Source: an uncultured Flavobacteriaceae bacterium
Lineage (GTDB): Bacteria > Bacteroidota > Bacteroidia > Flavobacteriales > Flavobacteriaceae
Length of the DNA stretch: 64,000 bases
NCBI GenBank assembly: GCA_943788095.1
Contig: CALSOZ010000001.1
Span: forward strand, 186,001 to 250,000
Direction: 5' to 3'
A program made the translations under genes and the position numbers. Each line of letters begins with the position of its first letter. The first letter of the stretch is position 1. Positions 17,833-25,667 of the stretch are shown piece after piece. The notes under the pieces are model-generated. The model was not told the DNA's origin, did no database searches, and saw only the letters and a list, made by a program, of their open reading frames with translations.

Positions 17833-18699
17833 TTAAAAGTCAATAAAAGTTGACGGGTTTAACGGGGTTCCATTATACCACAATTCGAAATGTAAATGGG
17901 GCCCTGTACTCAGCTCTCCTGAAGCCCCAGAAATAGCAATGACTTCACGAGATTTTACAAAGTCGCCTTGTGATTTTGTGAGAGATGAGTTGTGTTTGTA
18001 AACTGAAATTACTTCATCACCATGATCAATAATAATGACATATCCGGTGTCTGAAGTCCAAGACGAAAAAATAACCCGACCATCTGCAGTGGATTTTACA
18101 GGTGTGTTTTTTGGGACAATTATATCAACCGCATAATGTACTTCACTTGGGTCAAACCCTGCGCTCAAAGAACCATTAACTGGAGGGAAAAAAACAAAGT
18201 TTGTAATCGAAGTTGCAGAATCAAACAGGTTATATTTGTCTTCATTATTGATTTTTTCTCTCAAAATTGAATCCGCCTTAGAGGGCTTTAAATCCAAAAC
18301 ATCTGTGTCTGTTTGAGCTGCTTTAAAAATGGAATCTTTATTAATCACAACCGCACTCACTTCCCCTCGTAAAACCCTTTTAACAGAACTAAGATAAACA
18401 TCGTTCCTATTTATAACACTTAACAAAGAATCGGTTTTAAAATCAAGCATCATTGCTTGTTTTTGAAGCGACGTTGAGGAGTATCCAGGAATGTATTCTC
18501 GCAAAGGAGTAAAGGCAATAATAACCGAAGTAATCGCTATGAGCAGAACAGCTGCTAAAAAGCTTAAGACAAACACATTTAAGCGGGTAAGCTTGACTGC
18601 TAGCCGTTCTTCAAAAGTATCTTCATTTAAAACAACTAAGCGGTATTTGTGAAGAAGCTTTTTTTTGAGTTTCTTTTTTTCTGAGTTTTTTCTACGCAT
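17833..18699 (-). CDS. M23-family membrane-anchored peptidase
   Basis: 288 residues. A Lys/Arg-rich cytoplasmic tail precedes one membrane helix (about 41-63), then a short helical linker and a C-terminal LytM/M23 domain. Zinc ligands are visible in 'HYAVD' (His188, Asp192) and 'GPHLHFELW' (His268, His270). Such enzymes cleave peptidoglycan cross-links or act as regulators of amidases in the periplasm; the retained ligands suggest an active one. It is the first gene of the long minus-strand run, divergent from tatA with a 117-bp gap between them. Confidence 0.9.
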   Translation of the reverse strand: MRRKNSEKKKLKKKLLHKYRLVVLNEDTFEERLAVKLTRLNVFVLSFLAAVLLIAITSVIIAFTPLREYIPGYSSTSLQKQAMMLDFKTDSLLSVINRNDVYLSSVKRVLRGEVSAVVINKDSIFKAAQTDTDVLDLKPSKADSILREKINNEDKYNLFDSATSITNFVFFPPVNGSLSAGFDPSEVHYAVDIIVPKNTPVKSTADGRVIFSSWTSDTGYVIIIDHGDEVISVYKHNSSLTKSQGDFVKSREVIAISGASGELSTGPHLHFELWYNGTPLNPSTFIDF

Positions 18700-18788
18700 T
18701 TCAAGACAAAATTAAATAAAAATTAGGCGATTCCTATCTTTATAATTGACTAAAGTTTAAAATACCTCTATATTTAAAGGATAATTAT

Positions 18789-18796
18789 TAACTTTG
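18789..18796 (+). promoter_or_regulatory. -7 promoter box for tatA
   Basis: TAACTTTG matches the Bacteroidota sigma-A -7 consensus TAnnTTTG exactly and lies 20 bp before the tatA ATG. No good TTTG -33 element is seen at 17-23 bp upstream, so the call rests on the -7 box and position. Confidence 0.5.
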
Positions 18797-18816
18797 TAAT
18801 CTAAATTTATAACACT

Positions 18817-19002
18817 ATGAACACGTATATGTTACCTCTAGCTATCGGAGCGCCACAAATTATTTTAATTGTGGTTGTGGTTCTTTTGTTGTTTGGCGGC
18901 AAAAAAATTCCTGAACTGATGAAAGGTTTAGGAGGCGGAATCAAAGAATTCAAAAAAGCCAGTCAAGAAGAAACAAAAGACGTTGAAGAGAAAAAAGACT
19001 AA
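18817..19002 (+). CDS. tatA: Sec-independent (twin-arginine) translocase subunit TatA/E
   Basis: 61 residues. There is a single N-terminal membrane helix ('[36 protein letters not shown]'-type layout, quoted here only as order), the TatA hallmark FGGKKIPEL hinge, an amphipathic helix and a charged tail. TatA multimers form the pore that exports folded proteins carrying twin-Arg signals. It is transcribed alone, with its own -7 box and a hairpin terminator overlapping the stop codon. TatC is not in the window. Confidence 0.92.
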   Translation: MNTYMLPLAIGAPQIILIVVVVLLLFGGKKIPELMKGLGGGIKEFKKASQEETKDVEEKKD

Positions 19003-19030
19003 ATAAATCCCGGCTTCGCTGGGATTTATT
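19002..19030. terminator. Bidirectional hairpin terminator
   Basis: A perfect 10-bp inverted repeat (AATAAATCCC / GGGATTTATT) encloses a 9-nt loop, with T-rich sequence on the plus-strand side. It lies between convergent tatA and the DUF4837 gene and includes both genes' ends. Confidence 0.8.
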
Positions 19031-20003
19031 GTTTTATGAGTATCGATTGTATAATCGCCTCTAGCTCAAAGATATAATCGCGCTTCCGAACCGAAGGCGC
19101 AAACACAAATCCTTCCGCAACTAAATAGCGATTGTTTATGGTGTCTTGTATCCAGTAATTAATGAAAGGACCTGACATAAATGCATCTTTCACTTGCCAA
19201 AGACTTTTTGTTTCATAACTATTCAGAGTTGCAACTTTAGCCTTCCCAAAGAAAGCTGTATATGCTTTTTCTGTGGTCATATAACTGCCCTCTACGGGGC
19301 CTTCTATGTATTGTTTACCTATCGAATCGCGCACTTTTATCACACGTTTTGCGAGCACATCTTCTGTGAGTGTTTGATCATAAGGAAGTGTGTATAGTAG
19401 CAAATTTACAGTCCCTGTTTTAATATCTCTTCGAATCCAGAAAAAGTCGTTTTCTTGCTTTGCAATTCGATAAATAGAAGGAAACTGAATTTTTATCCCT
19501 AGTTGTTTTGTGATCGCCTCAGAATTAAATAGTGATTTTTTTGAACGCCGCTGCTTTTCCTGTATCTCTTGTGTTTTAAATGTTTTTTTTATTTTGGCTT
19601 GATTTGTCTGTAGCTGATCAATAATCTCTTGATTTGTCATTCCATTAACGACGACCATTTTTTGGGGGGCTGCATACGGGTTTGTATAAAATTTTGTAGA
19701 AGGGGCAACGCCTTTCGTTATTTTTAAAACAAGTCGAGTATTTTTTACAAAGCCCGAAAAAACAGAGGTTGGTATTTGACGTAAGCTAAATTGAGGTTCA
19801 TCTTGAGGCAATCCATATAAAGGAGCTCCAACAGTCGACCTTATGGCTTCACCTACAGAAGAATCCCATAAGTTGTTGTCAATCACTACCGATAAATCAT
19901 TGATGTTTCCCGATGATTGTGGTTTGTAAACTTTTTTGGTGTTCGAATCCTCACAAGCCGTCAATCCTAAAAATAAACATAACACTTTTATATAAACTCT
20001 CAT
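19026..20003 (-). CDS. DUF4837 family lipoprotein
   Basis: 325 residues. The N-terminus 'VLCLFLGLTACEDS' is a lipoprotein signal with lipobox LTAC (Cys17). The rest matches, as far as I recognise it, the Bacteroidota DUF4837 family: the 'VVIDNNLWDSSVGEAIR' opening, a middle helix rich in Q/K, and conserved 'FFWIRRDI' and 'WQVKDAFMSGPFI' segments. No enzymatic motif is visible and function is unknown. It is 11 bp downstream of the lytic transglycosylase gene, a pairing that suggests a cell-envelope role. Confidence 0.8.
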   Translation of the reverse strand: MRVYIKVLCLFLGLTACEDSNTKKVYKPQSSGNINDLSVVIDNNLWDSSVGEAIRSTVGAPLYGLPQDEPQFSLRQIPTSVFSGFVKNTRLVLKITKGVAPSTKFYTNPYAAPQKMVVVNGMTNQEIIDQLQTNQAKIKKTFKTQEIQEKQRRSKKSLFNSEAITKQLGIKIQFPSIYRIAKQENDFFWIRRDIKTGTVNLLLYTLPYDQTLTEDVLAKRVIKVRDSIGKQYIEGPVEGSYMTTEKAYTAFFGKAKVATLNSYETKSLWQVKDAFMSGPFINYWIQDTINNRYLVAEGFVFAPSVRKRDYIFELEAIIQSILIKQ

Positions 20004-20014
20004 CGTATCGTTTT

Positions 20015-21493
20015 TTAATTAGAAATAATCAACGTCATTCCTGGTTTTAATTTACTGTCCCAAATATCATTCCATTCTCTAAGGTTTTGAATAGAAATTC
20101 CTGTTAATTTATTTGAAATACTCCAGAGAGAATCTCCTGCCTTAACCAAATATGTTGTTTTGTTGGATTTACTTTCGGTTGCTTTCTTAGCGGATTTAGT
20201 TAAACGAACCGCAGTTGGGTTGCGAGAGTAAATTGTCAATCGCTGCCCTATTTTTAAATCATTTGTTCGTAGTCCATTCCATTTTTTTATTTGACTGACT
20301 CTAACTTTGAAATTCCGAGCAATTTTCCCTAAATAATCTCCAGATTTAACTTTATATCGGATTTTAGAATCAATATCAAAAAACTGAGGCAAGGGCTTCT
20401 CTCTCGCTTCAAATTCGGCCTTAGAAAACGCATAAATGTCCTGCTCATCTTGAACAAAATCTCCAATTTTAACGAGAGGGAGCCTGAGCGTATATGTTTT
20501 ATCTTTTAAAGCTGGTATAATATCCAGTTTGTAGGATGGATTTAGAAATTGAAGCATTTCAATTTTTGTATCTGTGAGTTCCGCAACATGGTCTAAAGAG
20601 AGCATCTGTTTCACATGAATCGTATCTGTTGAAATAATAGGAAATTGATTTTTATCGACATTAAACCCATGGGCGTCGGCATATTCAAAAAGATACATCG
20701 TAGCTAAAAAAGCAGGGAGATAGCCTGCTGTTTCACTTGGTAAAAATGAACGAATATTCCAGTAATTTTGATACCCACCAGAACGACGAATCGCTTTTGT
20801 AACGTTTCCAGGTCCCGAATTATAGGCAGCTAAAGCTAGATCCCAATCTCCAAAAGTTTTATATAATGACCCTAAATATTTAGCGGCGGCATTGGTTGAC
20901 TTTAAGGGGTCGCAACGTTCGTCCACATAACTGCTTACTTCAAGTCCATATTGCTTGCCTGTTGCGAACATAAACTGCCAAAGTCCAGTCGCGCCAACAC
21001 GCGATTTGGCACACGGTTTGAGCGCAGATTCTACCACCGCCAAATATTTAATTTCTAACGGAAGGTTGTGTTTGTCTAAAACTGCTTCAAACATTGGAAA
21101 ATAATAATGACTCCGACTGATTAGCGTTTCGGTCGAGCGTTTTCGGTGCTTTAAATAGCTCTTTATGACGCTTTCCAAAGAAGGGTTATATTCTATATTA
21201 AAGGGCGTTTTGGCATTAAGAATCGCCAATCGTTTTTTGAGGGTGTCGGTTGGTAATTCTGGGAAATAAATTGCTTCATATGACTGGTTAGAAACGGCAC
21301 TCGTGAGTGTGTCATATAGAGTGTTATTGTACAGTTCGCTAAGCCACTGTTTTTCTATTTGTTGAACGCTGAGTGAGTTTTGTTGAATCGAATCGATCTT
21401 AGGGGTGCTTACAACACTCAAGCTATCCATGCTTTGACTCTGTAAATGACCAACAGTTAAAACTGCTAAAAATAAAAAAACTCTCATCTTCAT
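20015..21493 (-). CDS. LysM-containing lytic murein transglycosylase (MltD-like)
   Basis: 492 residues with a signal peptide. The SLT domain holds catalytic Glu155 ('AVVESALKP'), 'GATGLWQFM' (168-176 region) and 'AYNSGPGNV' (223-231). Two LysM modules follow (about 373-416, starting YKVKSGD, and 445-490, starting YLVKAGD), which bind glycan strands. It cleaves the MurNAc-GlcNAc bond of peptidoglycan with 1,6-anhydro formation, in the periplasm or outer membrane. No lipobox is seen, unlike E. coli MltD. Likely co-transcribed with the downstream DUF4837 gene. Confidence 0.92.
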   Translation of the reverse strand: MKMRVFLFLAVLTVGHLQSQSMDSLSVVSTPKIDSIQQNSLSVQQIEKQWLSELYNNTLYDTLTSAVSNQSYEAIYFPELPTDTLKKRLAILNAKTPFNIEYNPSLESVIKSYLKHRKRSTETLISRSHYYFPMFEAVLDKHNLPLEIKYLAVVESALKPCAKSRVGATGLWQFMFATGKQYGLEVSSYVDERCDPLKSTNAAAKYLGSLYKTFGDWDLALAAYNSGPGNVTKAIRRSGGYQNYWNIRSFLPSETAGYLPAFLATMYLFEYADAHGFNVDKNQFPIISTDTIHVKQMLSLDHVAELTDTKIEMLQFLNPSYKLDIIPALKDKTYTLRLPLVKIGDFVQDEQDIYAFSKAEFEAREKPLPQFFDIDSKIRYKVKSGDYLGKIARNFKVRVSQIKKWNGLRTNDLKIGQRLTIYSRNPTAVRLTKSAKKATESKSNKTTYLVKAGDSLWSISNKLTGISIQNLREWNDIWDSKLKPGMTLIISN

Positions 21494-21546
21494 TCTTTAA
21501 AACAATTATTGTTATGAGAAGGCAATTCGTACTAAAAACGGTCTTC

Positions 21547-22734
21547 TTATTCAGAAATAGCTGCAATCCCTGGAAGTGTTTTTCCTTCTAAACTTTCTAG
21601 CATTGCGCCACCACCAGTACTCACATAACTCACTTTCTTCTCGAATCCAAACTGTTTCACCGCCGCTACCGAATCGCCGCCACCAACAAGTGAAAAAGCG
21701 CCTTTTTTTGTTGCTTCTGCTATGGAATTTCCTAAGGCAATCGTACCACTAGAAAAGGTGTCCATTTCAAAAACACCTAGGGGGCCGTTCCATAAAATAG
21801 TTTTACATTGCTGAACAACGTCATGAAATATTGCTTTTGATTTTGGCCCGCAATCTAGGCCTTGCCAATTTTCAGGGATTTCTCTAACATCGACAACTTG
21901 TGTGTTTGCAGTGTTGCTGAAATCGTCGGCAGCCAAAACATCCACAGGGATATGAATTTGAACATTTTTTGCTTTCGCTCTGTCAAGAATCTGAAGGGCT
22001 AATTCCATTTTGTCATCTTCACAAATAGAATCTCCTACATGACCGCCAAGAGCTTTTACAAACGTAAAAGTCATCCCACCGCCAATAATCATATGATCGA
22101 CTTTATCTAAAATATTATCAATAATAGTGATTTTAGAAGAAACCTTAGCCCCGCCTAAAATTGCCAAAACTGGTTTTTCTCCTGTTTTCATTACTTTATC
22201 GATACTTTCAATTTCTTGAGCCAATAAACTTCCAAAACATTTATTGTCTGGAAAAAACTGAGCAATAATCGTTGTAGAAGCGTGCGCTCTATGAGCGGTC
22301 CCAAAAGCATCGTTGATATAAAAATCTCCTAGTTTAGAGAGGGCTTCAGCAAATTCTGCGTCGCCTTTGGTTTCTTCAGAATGGTATCTTAAATTTTCTA
22401 ATAAAAGAACCTGACCAGGTTGAAGGTTTGTTGATGCAGCTTGTGCTTCTTCTCCAATACAATCACTAGAAAATAAAACTTCAACCCCTAAAATAGTTTC
22501 TAGTTTACTTACAATATGGCGTAATGAAAATGCAGGCTCTTGGGCTTTTGGACGGCCCAAATGAGACATTAAAATACAACTTCCTCCATCCTTTAAAACT
22601 TTCATAATGGTTGGTTTGGCGGAAACGATACGTGTAGCATCTGCAACCTCAAACAAATCATTTAAAGGCACATTAAAATCAACCCTAATTAATGCTTTTG
22701 TATTTTTAAAATTTACGTTCTGTATTGTTTTCAT
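21547..22734 (-). CDS. pgk: Phosphoglycerate kinase
   Basis: 395 residues, normal length. It shows the N-terminal 'RVDFNVPL' substrate loop, 'LMSHLGRPK', 'LLENLRYH', 'AILGGAKVSSKI', and the C-terminal nucleotide-binding 'GGGDSVAAV' and 'STGGGAMLE'. It catalyses the reversible 1,3-bisphosphoglycerate/ADP step of glycolysis. It is preceded by a TACCTTTG -7 box and is divergent from holB. Confidence 0.97.
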   Translation of the reverse strand: MKTIQNVNFKNTKALIRVDFNVPLNDLFEVADATRIVSAKPTIMKVLKDGGSCILMSHLGRPKAQEPAFSLRHIVSKLETILGVEVLFSSDCIGEEAQAASTNLQPGQVLLLENLRYHSEETKGDAEFAEALSKLGDFYINDAFGTAHRAHASTTIIAQFFPDNKCFGSLLAQEIESIDKVMKTGEKPVLAILGGAKVSSKITIIDNILDKVDHMIIGGGMTFTFVKALGGHVGDSICEDDKMELALQILDRAKAKNVQIHIPVDVLAADDFSNTANTQVVDVREIPENWQGLDCGPKSKAIFHDVVQQCKTILWNGPLGVFEMDTFSSGTIALGNSIAEATKKGAFSLVGGGDSVAAVKQFGFEKKVSYVSTGGGAMLESLEGKTLPGIAAISE

Positions 22735-22769
22735 TTCTTTGAAAAAAATTTGTTTAATTTATAAGATTC

Positions 22770-22777
22770 CAAAGGTA
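22770..22777 (-). promoter_or_regulatory. -7 promoter box for pgk
   Basis: On the minus strand TACCTTTG matches TAnnTTTG, 35 bp before the pgk ATG. No TTTG lies at the usual -33 spacing (the nearest is TTTC), so the call is moderate. Confidence 0.45.
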
Positions 22778-22909
22778 AGTATTTCTTTTAGCCTATGAAA
22801 TATCAGCATAAGAAAGTTATGAGGAAACTCAAGAAATGAGAAAAACATAATTTATTGTTTATAAACGTTTAGGGTGTGTCAATTTTAAATAAGATTCAAT
22901 TAAATCTTC

Positions 22910-22917
22910 TATCTTTG
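22910..22917 (+). promoter_or_regulatory. -7 promoter box for holB (very short or no leader)
   Basis: TATCTTTG ends only 4 bp before the holB ATG. If used, transcription would start at or next to the start codon, giving a leaderless message. Confidence 0.4.
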
Positions 22918-22921
22918 TTTT

Positions 22922-24049
22922 ATGACTTTTGATGCTATTATAGGGCAGTCTTTTTTAAAAACCCACTTGAAACAGGGGGTGAGTTCTGGGCGAATTCCAC
23001 ATGCACAGCTTTACGTTGGAAAACAAGGCGTGGGAGCACTGCCAATGGCGATTGCTTATGCCGATTATTTAATGACTCTCCAAGAAAACGGTGTGGGAAA
23101 GATCAACCCGTTAACACACCCAAACATTCATTTTGCATATCCTGTTACGACAAGTGACAAGGTTAAGTCCAAACCAATTTCATCTAACTATCTCCCCGAA
23201 TGGCGTTCATTCATGGAGTCGAATCCTTATGGGTCTATTAACGATTGGTATGAGTTGGTTGGTGTTGGGAATAAACAAGGGAATATTGGTGTCGTTGAAG
23301 CAAATGACATCGTCTCTAAAATGTCTTTAAAAGCATTTAATGGTGGCTACAAAGTAATGATTATATGGATGGCAGAGAAAATGAATTCGATGTGTGCGAA
23401 TAAACTTTTGAAGCTCATTGAAGAGCCCGCAGAGAAAACAGTATTTATTTTAATCACAGAAGATGAGGAGCAAATAATAAGCACTATACGATCTCGATGT
23501 CAAACGATACATTTAAATCCGCTTTCCGAGGACGCCATAAAAGAAGTTCTTATAAACAAGCATGGCGCCGAGGCCGGTTTGGCGCAAAATATTGCGCACC
23601 AAGCGGAGGGAAGTTATAGTAGAGCGCTTGATTTATTAAGTCAACAACCTGAGGATCTTCAATTTGAAACTTGGTTCATTGCTTGGGTAAGAACTGCGTT
23701 TCAAGCTAAGAGTAACAAACAATCCATAAATAGTTTAATGGCTTGGAGTGACGAAATATCTAAAACTGGTCGCGAGATTCAAAAACAATTCTTGGACTAT
23801 AGTTTACGATTTTTTAGACAAGCGATGCTGTTTAATTACGACGCTAAAAGCTTGGTTTTCATGAAGTTAAACGACAAAACATTTAAGTTCGAAAAATTTG
23901 CGCCTTTTATTGACGCTTCAAATATTGTAGAAATTTCTAAAGAAATTGAACTCGCTAATTATCATATTGAGCGGAATGCCAATGCAAAAATTGTATTAAC
24001 GGATTTGTCCATAAAACTAACCCGCCTTTTACATCTTAAAAAAGCTTAA
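22922..24049 (+). CDS. holB: DNA polymerase III subunit delta'
   Basis: 375 residues of the clamp-loader AAA+ family. The P-loop position reads 'GKQGVGAL' without the catalytic GK[ST], as expected for the non-ATPase delta' subunit. 'LLKLIEEPAEKTVFILIT' and 'TIRSRCQ' (the SRC arginine-finger motif) are clear. It helps load the sliding clamp. Start choice: the ATG at 22922 gives 'MTFDAIIGQ', the usual family opening. It converges on ompH with a 4-bp overlap of the gene ends. Confidence 0.93.
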   Translation: MTFDAIIGQSFLKTHLKQGVSSGRIPHAQLYVGKQGVGALPMAIAYADYLMTLQENGVGKINPLTHPNIHFAYPVTTSDKVKSKPISSNYLPEWRSFMESNPYGSINDWYELVGVGNKQGNIGVVEANDIVSKMSLKAFNGGYKVMIIWMAEKMNSMCANKLLKLIEEPAEKTVFILITEDEEQIISTIRSRCQTIHLNPLSEDAIKEVLINKHGAEAGLAQNIAHQAEGSYSRALDLLSQQPEDLQFETWFIAWVRTAFQAKSNKQSINSLMAWSDEISKTGREIQKQFLDYSLRFFRQAMLFNYDAKSLVFMKLNDKTFKFEKFAPFIDASNIVEISKEIELANYHIERNANAKIVLTDLSIKLTRLLHLKKA

Positions 24050-24558
24050 TTTTTGGAGTAACTCTTATTTAGTTCTTCCAATATTTTTTGAGTTAAATCA
24101 GAAGCGTCTTCACCATATAATACACTCCCAGCTTCATTACTTCCTAGAATATAATTATAGCCGTTGGACTGCCCATAGGCTCTAACAAAATCTTTAACCG
24201 TTGAAATAATAGAATCGTTAAGGTTTTGGCTTTCTTGAGCAATTTGTTGTTGTTCAAATTGTACACGCTGCGACAATAACTGTTCTTTTTGCTGAAGTTC
24301 TTGTGAAAGTTTCTGAACTGCAGATTGGGTCATTTTACGCGCTTTTAATTCCGCTTCTTTAATTTCTAATTCAAAAGCAGAACGCAAACTATCTGTACGC
24401 ATTTTAAATGCTTCAATTTTAATTTGAAGTTTCGCTTCAATATCTTTACGTTCTTGGTAATCATTTATAAGAACCGTATTATCTACAAAGCCTATTTTTT
24501 GTTGCTGACAAGCAGAAAAAGCTAAAATCGATAAAAGTGCCAAAGCTAATTTTTTCAT
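24046..24558 (-). CDS. OmpH/Skp-like periplasmic chaperone (lipoprotein signal)
   Basis: 170 residues. A short signal 'LALLSILAFSACQQ' ends in a lipobox (FSAC), so the protein may be lipidated rather than soluble like E. coli Skp. 'KIGFVDNTVLINDYQ' is the typical OmpH first strand, followed by a long coiled coil (about 35-125) and a C-terminal 'YNYILGSNEAGSVLYG' strand. Skp-type trimers hold unfolded outer-membrane proteins in the periplasm. Gene ends overlap convergent holB. Confidence 0.85.
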   Translation of the reverse strand: MKKLALALLSILAFSACQQQKIGFVDNTVLINDYQERKDIEAKLQIKIEAFKMRTDSLRSAFELEIKEAELKARKMTQSAVQKLSQELQQKEQLLSQRVQFEQQQIAQESQNLNDSIISTVKDFVRAYGQSNGYNYILGSNEAGSVLYGEDASDLTQKILEELNKSYSKN

Positions 24559-24691
24559 AAGAGTGTAATTTGGATGAAGTTGTAAAAGTAAAAAAGTTAT
24601 TGCAATATTATGAAAAATTTGTGTCAGATTTTATTTATAGACAAAAACTATCAAAACTGTTTTGTTTAATTGTGAAAGACTATCAAAAACA

Positions 24692-24719
24692 AGCGCTATA
24701 AAAGGCTTTTTTTAGCGCT
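24692..24719 (-). terminator. Hairpin terminator after the methyltransferase gene
   Basis: AGCGCTA / TAGCGCT forms a 7-bp stem with a 14-nt loop; on the minus strand it is followed by a short T-run. It lies 65 bp past the methyltransferase stop. The surrounding 100 bp contains further GCGCT/GCGCC copies. Confidence 0.5.
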
Positions 24720-24783
24720 AAAACAAAGCGCCTACAAATATGTTGCGTAAGCCAAAGAAACAACGCTAGAGCGCCTTAAAACG

Positions 24784-25638
24784 CTAATTCTTGTTTTTTA
24801 ACACATATATAAGCGAAGAATACTCTCCTGATTTTAGCGCTTTGAAATTTGAAAGAAAACCAATCCATAAACTGTTTAACAATCGATGGGAACCGGTTTT
24901 TAATTTATTTGAAAGTAAACTAACATAATAGGCATCCATTTGTAAAGGGTGTGTAGATTCTAATTTGATATGAACTTCAGAAAATACCTTTGAAATTGAC
25001 TGCTGAGAAAAATGCCACAAATGTCTTGGAACGTCATACGCTGCCCAGTAATCTTTAAAATAAAGCGCGTCAAAACTTTTAAAGTTTGGAACCGCCACTA
25101 CAATACGCCCGTTTGGTTTCAGTAGTTTCTGTAATGTTTCTATGTCTTCATCTAAGTTTGGAAGGTGTTCCAACACATGCCAAAGAGTGATCACATCAAA
25201 TGAGTTGAGAGGCAGTTGACCAAAGGCATCAGAATCAAAAACAGTATTGGGTGCTTTAGAATTTGCTAGGTTCCGAGCAGCCGAATTAGGCTCAATGCCG
25301 GTAACTGTCCAACCTTTGTTTTTGGCCGCTCTTAAGAAAAATCCTGTGCCTGCTCCGACATCTAATAGCGCCGCTTGTTTCGGCTGAAAGGGCTTTAAGA
25401 GACGTAACTTTCGTTTCACAGAAACATATCGAACAACGTGATAAAGCACATCGAATAAAGAACGACGCTGATTGGTGTGGGATATATAATTTGTTTCTGG
25501 ATAGTAGTTTGAAAGTGTAGAGGCTGTGGGTTTGGGATGTGTATAAAGCAACGCTCTCGAGTCGTCATAGCGTAGCTCGAAAGCCTCTCCGCTAACGGCA
25601 TGGTCTTTAAGTTTTAGATAAATTTGATTTGTTTTCAT
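24784..25638 (-). CDS. Class I SAM-dependent methyltransferase
   Basis: 284 residues. SAM-binding motif I reads 'LLDVGAGTGFFLRAAKNKG', followed by the acidic 'VTGIEPN' and 'FDVITLWHVLEHLPNLDEDIETL' (motif III/IV), as in Methyltransf_23 proteins. An N-terminal segment around 'TLSNYYPETNYISH' resembles proteins in which a methyltransferase acts on lipids or glycan precursors, but the substrate is unknown. It follows mnmG; a parS-type palindrome lies immediately before its start codon. Confidence 0.85.
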   Translation of the reverse strand: MKTNQIYLKLKDHAVSGEAFELRYDDSRALLYTHPKPTASTLSNYYPETNYISHTNQRRSLFDVLYHVVRYVSVKRKLRLLKPFQPKQAALLDVGAGTGFFLRAAKNKGWTVTGIEPNSAARNLANSKAPNTVFDSDAFGQLPLNSFDVITLWHVLEHLPNLDEDIETLQKLLKPNGRIVVAVPNFKSFDALYFKDYWAAYDVPRHLWHFSQQSISKVFSEVHIKLESTHPLQMDAYYVSLLSNKLKTGSHRLLNSLWIGFLSNFKALKSGEYSSLIYVLKNKN

Positions 25639-25640
25639 AA

Positions 25641-25656
25641 CGTTCCACGTGGAACA
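25641..25656. other. parS-like ParB-binding palindrome (site 1)
   Basis: CGTTCCACGTGGAACA contains the 14-bp perfect palindrome GTTCCACGTGGAAC, matching the parS consensus TGTTNCACGTGNAACA except at the first base. It sits between mnmG and the methyltransferase gene, 2 bp before the latter's ATG. Confidence 0.75.
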
Positions 25657-25667
25657 ATTGCAGTTTA

